This document shows positions 1-10,847 of a stretch of 64,000 nt of DNA, in pieces. The notes below the pieces were generated by a model. That model was not told where the DNA came from and did not search any database. It worked only from the letters and a program-made list of their open reading frames with translations. The position numbers and the translations under genes are program-made. The first letter of the stretch is position 1. Each line of letters begins with the position of its first letter. The stretch is from Puccinia triticina. Lineage: Eukaryota > Basidiomycota > Pucciniomycetes > Pucciniales > Pucciniaceae. The stretch covers positions 2,790,001 to 2,854,000 of the forward strand of contig NC_070563.1 in the NCBI RefSeq assembly GCF_026914185.1, written 5' to 3'.

Positions 1-924
1 GGCTGGGATTTTGTGGTTTTCTGCACAAAGGTGTTGCCCGACCGGTTGATGACCCTGCTCTCCTCGCGCCTCTCTTGAAAACACCCAACGACGGCCGCCA
101 TCCTCCGACATTGGTGCTCATCCAAAACGGCATCGGCTTCGAGGATGCCCACTGTCAGAGACACCCCCAGGTCCTCATCCTCAGCGCCGTGACTGTCGTC
201 AATGCTGAACAGCTGCAGCCGGGCTGAGTCAGACATAACCAATGGACGCGGATCAGTATCGGGCCCTATCTCGACCATCCCCATCCTCCAGTCGCCTCTC
301 AACTTGCGCTCCATTCGCAAACTCGGCTCAAGCTCCACGCCAAACTTTTTCGGCACGGCCAGATCAACGACGCTAAGATCTATGGCGAAAGAGAGCTCCA
401 GATCCTTCGTTGGCACAAACTAAAAATCAAGTCAGTCCATCAGACCCCTTCGCAGATCTATGAGGAGATCAGATGGGACTGACAAGAAGATGTAACATGA
501 AAAAACTAAATGCAGTACTTCCATGAAACCGACCTTGATCCTGTCCGGTGGAATGGCGCCCTCAGAGATGGTGAAAGACGGAGGCCTGCGGGAGCATTTA
601 GCGGGATGCATGGGGGAGATATTTGGGGCAGCGTTGAAAATCTTTGGGCTCGCGGAGTTCCCGGCCGAGTTTGCGAGCATAGAGCAGATCTTGCGGTCGA
701 CGGAGCGCGCCGGTGAGTGGGCGACCATCAAGCCCTCGATGTTGCTTGACTGGGAAGCCGGTCGGCCGCTCTAGACCGAAGTGATCCTACAAAGGGTGAA
801 TTAGCTTCAGTTTGAGATCATGTACCCCACCCGAACCGACAAGATCAACCTACTGAAGGCCTCTAGAGACTTACGACAAGATATGAAAGCAGCAGCTGTG
901 CCAGCGCCAATGGAGCTGAGGTAG
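1..924 (+). pseudogene. Ketopantoate reductase-like (PanE/ApbA) pseudogene, 5' end outside the window
   Basis: Conceptual translation matches the fungal 2-dehydropantoate 2-reductase family (NADPH-dependent, pantothenate pathway). In order there is a core stretch WDFVVFCTKVLPDR (about 3-45), LVLIQNGIGFEDA (about 110-152), ILSAVTVVNAEQ, TRISIGPY, then RWHKLKI. An intron follows (431-515, GT-AG), and the second exon reads NTSMKPTLILSGG and then IKPSMLLDWEAGRPL, the family's C-terminal signature. Four lesions are visible: a frameshift near 46, TGA at 225-227, TAG at 772-774 (where family members read E in GRPLE-EVIL) and TAG at 802-804. The frame then stays open to TAG at 922-924. The intact intron and splice sites suggest fairly recent decay. 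Reading this locus as several short genes on either strand would be wrong; the conserved residues lie only in this plus-strand frame. Confidence 0.75.
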
Positions 925-1744
925 TTGAGATTATGGGCCAGGTGGGTTTTTGGTTGGGATGCCGAGCAAGTGGTCAATGGAGCGCGAAGAATTTTTGATA
1001 TTCTGAGAGAGGTCTTGACAAGAACGGCGGGATGGGCCAAGTTGAAATTGGTGGCAGACGGGAATATGTTGCGGGCGCGGATTGCATCGCAGAGGTGGTG
1101 GTCGCAGGCGGCTTTAGATTGAAGGCCACAAAGGCCGGTCGTATTAGGCGAAGAAAATTGACAGAGCAGTTGGCGAGACTCCCAAAGCGCTCGACTCCCT
1201 GCCAGATTGGTATGTACCTTGTTGATTGCCGTGGCACTGGCTTAGGGGTAGTGAGAGGGGCTGTACATACAAGCAAGGAATCACTGTATTCACCTGGCAA
1301 CGGGCACAGTGGCTTGTGGCTTTCTGGGCCATCCTGGGCCAAGGTGATGATGGTGCGCTCTGCAATCACAGCTTCTTCAGTATATAAGGGGCCTTCTACT
1401 GCACCAAGGTTCATGCCCCAGGTGATCCTCCCTGCTCTTGCATTTGCAGAGCACTGGTGGTGATCCTCCCCCTCCCTAATTGCACTTGCAATCGGCTGAG
1501 GGGTTTGCAGCCCCGACTTTTGCCCCACGCACTTGCGCCAGGCTGAGCGGGTTAACACCGGTCTCTTTTCACCTGTGGCATGTCACAGGCTGGGAGTTTG
1601 TTAAATCCTTTGCTTTTTTTGTAGATATGTTTCAATTAAGATTTGTATTGTTTGTTTGTTCATTAATTTAGCTTGTTTTACTTTCTTTTTTTTGATTGCT
1701 TGTATATAGGGGGAACCCTTGATTTTTTTTTTGGCAAAACTGTG
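925..1744. other. No confident gene
   Basis: Short overlapping open frames exist on both strands (for example plus 925-1122 and 1032-1463, minus 807-1040 and 974-1558). None carries a motif I recognise. The region may hold decayed sequence continuous with the upstream pseudogene. From about 1600 the base composition becomes AT-rich. Confidence 0.4.
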
Positions 1745-2420
1745 GTTTTAATAAACTTAGATTACATAAAGTGATGGTTGAATACATGAGAAGGAGATAC
1801 ACTCTTAGATTTATTATTGCATAATTAGATTCTGCAAGTCATTTAACCCCTAGTCACTCACTTGAACCACTAGGATAGCTCCACTCAGTCAAAAGTTATT
1901 TTGGTTAAATGGTTTTCATCCAACATAAGTACATAGTATAGTAGTACATTGGTAGTACATACTATGGTATTAAAGCCAACCACAACTGGGTCATATTTTT
2001 TGTGCATATTCAATTAGAGTTAGGGCTAGAGCCACAAGTTGGTCATATTTGTATGCATATTCAATTAGACTTAGGGCTAGAACCACAAGTCAGCCGCCTT
2101 GTAGATAGACTATATAAGGAGCCCTTCCTCCCCCCTCATATGAATTCAGCATGTGAATAGCAGCCACCAACCAACCAGTCACTCATTCATTCAACAGTGT
2201 GATCTCAAACATCCACTCACCCAACACCTGTGATCATAATCAGGTTCTTAAATAGCTTGTGTCATTGCACATCATCTGCATTGTTTGATCTAAGTCTGAT
2301 AGAGACTACTACACATAGTGATCTCTATCAAGGTTTTGCCACAACAATAAATAAATTTTGTTGTCAGAATCCTTGTGTAGTACAATAGAGGGGAAGGTCC
2401 TTCAAACCACCCGTAACATA
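1745..2420 (+). repeat. LTR-like remnant with internal 52-bp tandem duplication
   Basis: A 52-bp unit (GGTCATATTT...CCACAAGT) is repeated at 1989-2040 and 2041-2091 with a few differences. A TATA-like box (CTATATAAGG) follows at about 2109-2118, then a pyrimidine-rich stretch. This layout resembles the U3-R part of an LTR next to the copia fragment downstream. I could not fix its ends or a target duplication. Confidence 0.3.
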
Positions 2421-2494
2421 AATATTGCTTAACCGGAAATATCATATTTGTTATCTCCCCCTCGCAGAACTGCCACCCGTCCCAAAGGAGTTCT

Positions 2495-3475
2495 CACAAC
2501 GTGGATGATTTAGTTGTGGTAGGGAACGTGGACGCGTTTGAAACTCTATTCCTACATTGATTTCCAAACTCCTCCGCTCATGATCCAGATACTCTTCTTG
2601 GCATGGATGTATGTCTGAGTGAAGACAGCATCAAATTATCTCAGCAAAAGTTAATCAAGAAAGGTCTAGAACTCATTGGTATAAATGAATGCAAACCGGT
2701 TAAGACTCCTCTTTCTGTAGGAGTTCAACTGATGCCAGTGACCGAAAGTGAAAAAGCAGAATTTGAAAAACTGAAAATCAATTATTGCACCCATACCGGT
2801 ATCCTGAACTATTTTTCATGCAGAACTCAACCCGATCTGGCTCCTGCTGTATCCATCTTATCTAGCTTCAACAATGATCTGGGTATTCTACAGTGGAGAC
2901 AGGTCATTCATTGTTGGAAATACATCGCCGGGACCTCTGATCTTGTGCTAACACTCTGTCCTGACTCTGAAGATAAATCAAAAACACTTCAACACTATAC
3001 TGACGCTACTTCGGCAGATGACTTGGAAACTTGACTATCGCGCAGTGGCTCAATTTGCTTCTGGAAAGCGTGCTCAATCTCATGGAACAGTAAAAAACAA
3101 CGCAACATAACTATGTCGTCTACTGAAGCGGAACTCAATTCTCTGTTGGACGGTGTGCAAGAAAACGAGTCAATCAAATACATTGTTGAAGAACTCTGGA
3201 ACAAGAAACTAAATCCTACTCAATTTCACATTGACAATCAGGGTCTGCTTGAAAAATTAAAAAACTTTGGATCAAATTTGAAAACCAAGCATCTTGACAT
3301 CAAGATCAAACACCTGAGAAAAATGAAAGGAGATAATGAAATACTCTTCAAGCTTATTCCTACGGAAGAGATGGTCGCCAACGTGCTAACTAAACCAAGC
3401 AACTCAGAATCGCTACAACGTCTCCAGGAACGGTGCTTCATGGTCAAAGTTCTTTTCTCAACAAATTGCGGGGGG
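2495..3475 (+). pseudogene. Ty1/copia reverse transcriptase-RNase H fragment with two nonsense codons
   Basis: One reading frame runs from the reverse transcriptase active-site region through RNase H. It includes FPNSSAHDPDTLLGMDV, TGILNYFSCRTQPDLAPAVS, SWNSKKQRNITMSSTEAE, the DNQ of RNase H and the TKHLDIKIKHLR block. It is broken only by TGA at 2558-2560 and TGA at 3032-3034, with no frameshift. Both stops sit where copia relatives usually have arginine, so CGA to TGA is a simple explanation. The catalytic YVDD is NVDD here (2498-2509). Everything upstream of the active site (gag, protease, integrase) is missing. A purine tract (GCGGGGGG) precedes the LTR that follows. Confidence 0.85.
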
Positions 3476-4015
3476 TGTTGAGTTTATGCCGTGACAGCCT
3501 TGTGAAACTTCACTTGCCTGCGCTCCTTTGTTTCAGTCTTCTCACTGGTCTCACAATTCTCTGTCAATCCACTTCCTTCGACTGCTCTCGTCTAGACTTC
3601 AATCAGACTCTCAACCCTCAAGCTTTGTCTTGACATCGTTCAAGATCAAGCTTCATCTTGACATTGCTCAAGACTCAAACTTCTTTCCCTTCTTGACATT
3701 GCTCGAGTTTCTCATCAATCTCTCAATCGGCTCTTCTCTCCAATTTGGTGAGAAAAGAACAGCAATAACCTTGGTCCACCTCTCCCTTGGCTAATCTTCT
3801 TTTCTTTTCTTTCTTTCTCTCTTTATCATCTCCAGTTTCCTTGTTCCCAATATTTCTTCTCCTTTCTTTGGTTGTCTCAGAATCTATATTCTCTTGTGGT
3901 GGTAATTCTCTCTCATCTTCTCTTCCAATGTTTTCTTTTTCTTTTCCCTGAATGTTCTAATGTTGTTTCTTCAGTCTGGTTCTTATTTCACAGCAATACA
4001 GTTCAAATCTTAACA
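3476..4015 (+). repeat. 3' LTR of the decayed copia element
   Basis: The segment starts TGTTGAG straight after a polypurine tract and ends TTAACA, so TGTT pairs with AACA at the tips. It is rich in CT, as expected for U3/R/U5 of this family. The matching 5' LTR is not in the window, so the right edge is inferred from the terminal tetranucleotide and from the start of a different repeat at about 4018. Confidence 0.6.
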
Positions 4016-4017
4016 GG

Positions 4018-4230
4018 TGCCAAAAGCCCCCAACTTGACTTTTGGAGGCGCCATAGTTGGGTTTCAGGCTGACCCAATCAGAAAATAGGCTGCCCAAACC
4101 CAACCCAACAATTTTGCAAGTTGGGTTGGGTTGGGTTTGGGTCATGCCATTTTCCTTAAGGACATACCAGAACCCAATGGGTCTTGGGTGGTTGGTTTTT
4201 GGTTTGGCCCAACCCATTTACACCCGGAGC
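4018..4230 (+). repeat. Truncated copy of the GGGTTGGG hAT-like MITE
   Basis: This stretch aligns by eye with the right half of the element at 41506-41868. It begins with CCCCCAACTTGAC, continues through AATAGGCTGCCCAAACCC and CATGCCATTTTC, and ends CCCAACCCATTTACACCC. The left terminal inverted repeat is missing, so it is a 5'-truncated copy abutting the LTR. Confidence 0.65.
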
Positions 4231-5431
4231 TGGGGCTGATTATGTTTATACCTGGGAAAAGTGACTTGAGGGTTGTGACAGGTTGATGCCTGGAGCTGGC
4301 CGTATCCAAGAGGGGTCCAAGAGGGTGTAACTTCCAATCCAGTGGGGTTCCAGTGACATTTCCAGTGGTAACTAGGGGTAAAATTGGAAGTAGAATCAAT
4401 TCCTGAGGTCTATTGGGTGGTAACTTGAGGCAAATTATGAGTAAATATGTGTATGAGAATTTTTTTTTGGTTTTTCACTTTTCCTTCTGCCACACTGGCA
4501 TCAACAAATCACTCCAATTCCAACAAATCTGCTTCCCTGAAGTGATACACCACCCAAAGCTCAGATATGAAGACAACAACCAAGTCTGCTGGCCCCAGAA
4601 AAGTGAAACCAAGCAAAAAGACATCTGCATGGGCCCTTGGCCCATTAGCTGGTGAGAACACTTATTAATATTACTTTTTTTCATACTCATGCTGACTCCC
4701 CCACTGCTTTTGCACAATAGGTACAATGGTTTCTTGTGGAACCCAATGCCTTGCAACTAAGATGGCCTTGTTGAGAAAACCTTTACCTTTGTCCTTGGAC
4801 ATTAATCGTGATGCTTGGATGGTTGCACAACAACTTCTATTCCACGGAATGGATTCTGCCCTGGTTGCAACCAAACCCATCTCTATCAAAGTCAACAAAA
4901 CAAATTGATAGGCACAGGAGGAATGCAAATCACCTATGCTGCTCAATGCAAAACTAAAATTGATGGAGTCAACATCATTACTGAATATGTAGCCAAGGTG
5001 ATGAAGGACAGAGTTTCCCAAGACTTGAATCTCCATGCAACAGATGAATGCATGTATGAGGCATGCACACTCCTTCTTCAAGAATACAGATCAGTCATTG
5101 AGGCTTTTCAAAACTTGCCAATAAGTACCAAAGCCAAATTAAAAGAGATGCAGGTATGTCCCATGCTAACATAGTTCAATGCTCACAAGCGGTTGAATGA
5201 GCTCCTAACCTATTTTTTACATCCTCTTCCCCAGATGATTTGGCATTATATTGTTTTCACTGGTGATTTGATTGTACCTGGAGAAATATAATTCTTTGAA
5301 AAGAGGTCAAGGGGCAGTTATGTCAAATACTCAAGTAACACCAACCTCAACGTGCCTACAAACCAACATGGAATGAATCCCAAAATCCTACATCTGATGG
5401 ATGATTTAACACACTGGACTCACAATCAATG
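4231..5431. other. Unclassified repeat-like region, no confident gene
   Basis: The longest reasonable frame (plus 4815-5174) reads CPGCNQTHLYQ... followed by a lysine- and glutamate-rich helical stretch. It has a CxxC but no family I recognise, and there is no clear start context. It could be an exon of a decayed transposon-borne gene. Confidence 0.3.
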
Positions 5432-5718
5432 GTGCAACAAATGCAATACATGTATTGTATAGGCATATACATTGTATTGTATTTATTTTTGAATACAAAA
5501 TGCCTTGGCATATTTGTATTGCGCCATTTGTCACCCAATACAATACAATACATTTCAAAAAAATGTATTGACCATGCCAATCCGCAAAATATTACATTTG
5601 GGGAGGGCAATACATTGTATTGTATTGGATAAAAAATACAATACAAATACAATGTATATGCTATACAAAACAATACAATACAAGCCATATACAAATACAT
5701 GTATAGTATTTGTTGCAC
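5432..5718. mobile_element. AT-rich MITE-like element with inverted termini
   Basis: The left tip GTGCAACAAATGC is mirrored at the right end by GTATTTGTTGCAC, with further inverted similarity around ATACATGTATTGTATA. The interior is built largely from GTATTGTATTG and its complement. No convincing target-site duplication was found, so the class is open. Confidence 0.5.
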
Positions 5719-6819
5719 TGTTGTCACAATGGACCAAGGGGAAAAACCTTGTGAGAAACTTACAGGGAGTTGGTCCCCTCATCACCAAACCACAAATAAT
5801 TGATTTGGATCAGTCTGGTACTCTTGACCACTCCCAAAAAAATACTGATCAACAACTTTTACAGCCTCTGGAAACAAGAGAATACCTCTACAGTGTAGAG
5901 ATGGCATTCAGTACCTGTTTGGGGGTACCTGGCACCTGCGCGCGGGGGCTACACAGGGAGCAGGAAATGGGAAAGCCCTCTAGAACACCCCAATTCCCCA
6001 GGATTTATAGGACCACGGAGAGGTGGGCAGGTACCAAAGTCACAATTTTTTTATTTCCTTTTGTGAGACTTTTATTTGATTTAGCAACTATGTACTACTA
6101 CAGAGCAGGATTAAAGAGGAAAGATAGGAAAACAGTCAAAGTGGTCCTTAAAAGGCTTTGCACCATCCCATGAGGCACAATAGCTGTTCAATACTGCTTG
6201 AATTGAGCACAGATCACTGCCAAGATACTACTTGTTGGTGTTGTGAAACAAGTCACTCAGAAGCATCACTGGTGGCCGGAATCAAAAGGTATTGGCGAGC
6301 CATTTGGGAAAGGATTGGATAAGATTTTGATGATTGAACCAATAGTTGAGGGTTTTTTTCCTTCTGGCTCAATATCATCTTTCAAGTAACATTTCATTTC
6401 AGCATTAATGCCCTCAACAGGTTCACTAGGTTGATATAAATCCACAGAAAAAAACTCAATCTTTGAAGCTGATCTTGATTCTTCTATCTTTAGGGCTCAC
6501 CTCTCTTGTTCCCTTGATCAAGGATGAGATTGGTTTTTCCTGATTTTCCAATTCAACTTTTTCTGTATGGTTTATTATCTTTTTCTGTACGGTTTATTAT
6601 CTTTGTCTGTACGGTTTATTATCTTTGTCTGTACGGTTTATTATAAGCGGAGCCAAGAAAGGAGATGAGTTCTGGATGATTTATTGGGGTGAGTTATGGT
6701 TTATTTCAGGATAATTTCTGACTGAGTTCCAGCTAACTTCCAGTCTTATTCATAGTACATACCTATCCAATATTTCTTCACCAAAGGCCTCTAACACATT
6801 TATAGAAGAACTATCACAT
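5719..6819. other. No gene; contains a 22-bp tandem repeat at 6561-6644
   Basis: Four copies of a 22-bp unit (TTCTGTACGGTTTATTATCT core) start with CTGTA at 6563, 6585, 6607 and 6629. The flanks have no recognisable coding content. A segment from about 6655 to 6850 is similar, in inverse orientation, to 58206-58440, including GAGAGTGGGAACATA, which marks it as a dispersed repeat. Confidence 0.5.
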
Positions 6820-8021
6820 ATGGCACTTTCTGGAGAGTGGGAACATAGCTTCCCTGGTACCGGAGGCAAGCCTGCAGAACTGTGGAGACCTATTGGCGGA
6901 GTTCAAAAAGAAATTTCTAAAGGTGGAGGACAGCCATTGATGCACATGGAGAAGAAAGTGAGAGGGCAATCTTTTTCCCACTGGGTTTCTTTAATGTTGC
7001 CCATGGAAAGAATGTACAGCCAAAAGAGGAGGTTTTTGTTTTCTTAATTTTCTCAAGATTTCTTCAACCTCAAAGGGGGGGGCTTGGGCACTGGAGGGGG
7101 GGATAATGTAATTATGAGCTGTTGTGCTGGCTCCACAGCACAGGCTCTCATGTACTAGCTATCACTGACATGTCACAGACCACACACTCATGGTTTGACA
7201 GGCTGGAGATCCAAGCTCCATCCTCATCCTGCAATCAATCATATTGGATACAGGTACCCGGCCAAAGTGCTGCTGGTACCCAGGTGGTGGTGCCTGTTTT
7301 TGGCCAAAATTTGACCCAGTACCCTGGTTCCAATGGGTACCTGGGTCCCACAGGGCCATCATAATGCTGCCCTTCCTGCAAAATTTGAAACTTGCCTGCT
7401 TGTGCGGGCCCTTCCCCTGGGGGGCAAAAGCCATTTGTTCTTATTATTATTACAATTTTGAACCTGTGCAGATGTGTATAGCTCAGAATTATAAGCCCTA
7501 AGAATTTGAGCCAGTGGTTCTGTTTTTTTGTTTCTCTTGGTATGAATAGATATCTTCAGACCTGCTTAAACCCATAACCATAGGATTATGGTGAAGATAT
7601 GCATGGCTTTCTGCTACTAAAACACCTATATTGAGTATTATTTGGTGTTATACAGTAGTATTGTACCCTTTGAGTCTTGAAAAGCGTTTCATCAGCTTAA
7701 AGCCCTCCAAAACAACACTTGATCCCATTTTTTTGCCTCAACATTTTGGAGATCGGCCAAAAGCCCTACAGGTCTATGACATACCCAACTGTAGAAATAA
7801 AAACAAACAACATTCTTAAACCAGCTGATTATAATCTTGGCTGATAAGAATAGGAACACCTAGAAATATACCAACGGTTCCTAGCAACTATATAATCAAA
7901 GCGCGTAATTACAATCTTAAATGACAAAAGTAATACTATTACTCGCCCTGATATAAGACACTATCGAAATAATTACATTTCCTTAGTCATTACACATGAG
8001 TCGAGTGGTGAAGGTCAACTG
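6820..8021. other. Repeat remnants, then AT-rich intergenic sequence
   Basis: Around 7070-7110 two purine-rich tracts (GGGGGGG and GGAGGGGGGGATAATG) resemble the polypurine tract before a 3' LTR. A short frame at 6820-7047 lies upstream, but no retroelement domain can be read in it. From 7500 to the stop of the next gene I see nothing coding. Confidence 0.3.
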
Positions 8022-9563
8022 TTAAAGCTTGCTATTTGACTTTTTGGTTGTGTTGCCATCTTCTTTGGTCAGCCCATACGATCCGTATGAATTTGTGCTT
8101 CGTAGGTGATGTTCACCGCCATCGACGACTAGAATATGTGTGGCCAGGAGAAAAGATCGAACATCAACATCGGCATATGTGTTCAGGAATGGGAACACTA
8201 TCTACTCACTGAGAACTGTGCCAGTGATAAAAGAAGCGGCTGGCGAAAAGAGGAACACCGCTGTGTTGGCAATATCACCTTATTTTTGAGTTGTTTTTGT
8301 TTGTTTGTCCGAGATAACGGCAGCAAGAGTAAGTAAGCCATTGTTACTCAGTGTCATAGGAGGTTGTTCTGTGTTTTTTGTTTACCTCGGGTGCCAAAGC
8401 GTTGCAATGGAATACTCTGCAAAATGGCCTTTCGAGATTCAGATGTACTCAAGCGCGAGAGACCTTCGGTATCACCGATAGGACCTACACAAACAAAAAA
8501 AAGTCAGAAATGATGTAGTTCTAGTGTGTGTGAAAGGAAATCTGACCAACCTGGTGCGATGACGTTAGAGCGAATACCATGAGGGCCGAATTCAACGGCT
8601 ACAGCTTGCGACAAAGCATCCACTCCAGCTTTGGCTGAGGACACATGAGCTTGGAGGGGCGTACCTGTACGATGCGTTTTTCAGAACATGCAATTGGAAG
8701 GGTTGAGAATGTGCTTGACTAGCTCACCGAAGTAATGCAAAGTTGCGGATACACTGATAAATGAGCCCTGTGCTTTCTTTATGTAGGGTAAGGTCGCTTT
8801 GATAGTGTTGTCTATGGATCAAGTTTTCATCAGCCGCGCAAGCCTTGCCACAAAAAACAGGAGCCAAAGTTCAGCTCACAGGTTCCCAGCTGGATTGAAC
8901 ACGAAGATTCATAGCGGAGAAGAAAAAGACGCGTGAGATTTCAGTGGTCTTCGATAGGTTACTCAAAGCCTACCAAGTCTATCTCGATCACCGATTTGAA
9001 GGCATTAGTGCTGAGTTGATCGATCGGGCAAAGAAAGTTCCCTGCTGCACCGGCGATGACAAAATCGATTCTGCCGTATTCACTGATACATTTTTCGACC
9101 GCTTTTTCTAAAGAAGCGAGCGATCGCACGTCACCCGAGGCGTAGGAGCATCTCTGAAGGGTTTGTTTGGTGAGGTCTGAGGCAGTCGCATGTAGTACGT
9201 TTTCTCTGCGACCGAAAATGAAAGCCGATGCGCCATCTGTTGTGTGCCGTCACCCGTGTATGAAAATTGGGCTCCTTAGATCTTTCTGGTGTCTCGAAAC
9301 AGGGGGTAGGGAGGTCCGACACCTACGCCGCATGACTGCCTCTACCATCTTTTGACAGATTCCAGTACCACCTCCAGTGCAGAAGAGCACTTTTCCTCGA
9401 AAAATATCATCCTAAGAGGTAGCAAGTCGAAAGGTTAGCATCACTTCACCATCAATTGGTTCTACAAAGACTAGAGGATGTCGATCATACGCACCTTGAA
9501 CACTGAAGTGGAGGGCACATAAGCTATTGATTTCGTGGGAGTAGGTGACTCGTTGGAAGGCAT
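8022..9563 (-). CDS. SPS19: Peroxisomal 2,4-dienoyl-CoA reductase (SDR family)
   Basis: Nine exons: 9563-9495, 9411-9327, 9236-8974, 8889-8880, 8811-8728, 8664-8551, 8484-8386, 8278-8210 and 8128-8022. All have GT-AG borders and the phases close to 299 aa. The protein is a short-chain dehydrogenase with a nucleotide-binding TGGGTGI (residues 35-41), GAAGNFLCP, a VSATLHY segment and SAKAGVDAL, where the lysine replaces the usual YxxxK dyad as in dienoyl-CoA reductases. It should reduce 2,4-dienoyl-CoA with NADPH during beta-oxidation of unsaturated fatty acids. The last three residues are SKL, a canonical PTS1, so peroxisomal location is expected. Exon 4 is a 10-nt micro-exon (CTGGGAACCT) needed to encode the conserved LGTYN; a gene finder that skips it would break the frame. 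Length fits the family (about 290-300 aa). Confidence 0.9.
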
Positions 9564-10847
9564 GGTTGCAAAGAACGGATGAAGATGGCTGGTGTCAGAA
9601 TTAATATACAATCTTTAACCAAGCTGAATCAAACCGCTTGTCTGTATATGTAACAAAGATGTGCACACATCGGACCGCAACCTTCCTCATCTGACACCGG
9701 AGAAGCGAGCTCCGAGGCACCGGTCGGTACCGGTGTCCATGACACCGCACTACACCGCCCTCACTAAGATTATGTTGTAACCCAGGTCCCCTGGGCCCCC
9801 CGGACCCTCCGTTCGAGCGGCTTTGTTGCAGGCAGCTTTTCTTGGATTTTTGATAGTTAACCCTCTGAAACATCTGCTTGAGCTCCCATTGAAAATGGAC
9901 TTGGTCTGACAGCTTCATGGCCCACCATTTGTTGGTAACAAATCCTCTGAAAAAGACGAAATTGCATTTTTAAAAACAAATCATTTTCCTTGAGTTTGCC
10001 AGGCTGATGGCAATTGGATAAGGCCGAGCAGGTGCGGATGGGATATGGCTCATAAAGCAGCTTTCGGATACAGCTTTCATTAGTCTAAATCAGTAAAAAT
10101 ATTAACTCAGCTTGTTCAGCCTTTTGTGTATGCGCTTGATAAGTCTGATGGGGTTGGACTGGGTCGATGACGTCACTGAGGCTATTCTCGCTCAGCAGCT
10201 CCTCATGGCCTCATCGCTTAACATTTCTTTGCCTTTTCTTTCCCAATCCACTCACTTCCCAAGCCACTGACCCCCACTCGGAAGCATATTCGATTCTCCA
10301 TCCTGCGTCTGCTCGGTCTCACTTCCAGCGCTGCTTCATAGTGCTTCATATCAGGGGCCAGAGCCACTAGAACTGCGACAAGCATATCGAGTTTGATCAC
10401 CAGGTAAAAAACACACCAATTCTTCCTTGATATTTATATAAATATGTCTTGCTGGAATCCATGAACCTGGCTGTATCCACTACGTCGCAAGCACATTCAT
10501 AGCTCTGCTGAAAACCTTTCGCCTCGAACTTTGCAGCTTGGTTTGTTTGAGTGGTCAAGTACAAGATTATAGTTTGGTGAGGATTGATATCTTCATGCTT
10601 GTTTGATTGGCCCTCTTGGCGTAAATATCCACCCCACTGCATCCTTCTTCCTCGTCCATCCCTTCCCCCGATTTCATTCTCGTTTATTCACCAACTGCGT
10701 CCTGTCTGCTTCATTGGCCCTGTGCTGTCCGGGTAGATGTATTAAATAGCTCGATCGCCGCAATCGACTCATTGACCGATCCCCCCACCAGCTTTTCATT
10801 CAGCCCAATCCCCCCAGCCATCCCCTCATAAACCAATCAGTCAGCAC
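9564..10847. promoter_or_regulatory. Divergent intergenic region between SPS19 and the 1223-aa gene
   Basis: About 1.3 kb separates the two divergent start codons and should hold both promoters. CT-rich stretches lie at about 10200-10330 and 10640-10840. At about 9790-9825 there is a short GC-rich motif (CGGACCCTCCGTTCGAG) shared with the palindromic mini-repeats at 36.6 and 46.2 kb. No coding feature is supported. Confidence 0.4.

Noticed and set aside
1..386. A long open frame on the minus strand through the first 386 bases and a second open stretch at about 732-890
   Set aside because: The plus strand gives clear PanE-family signatures across the same bases, so the minus frame is a shadow of a GC-rich old gene.
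5505..6173. A 222-codon plus-strand frame
   Set aside because: Its first third is the AT-rich MITE and the rest has no motif or consistent composition.
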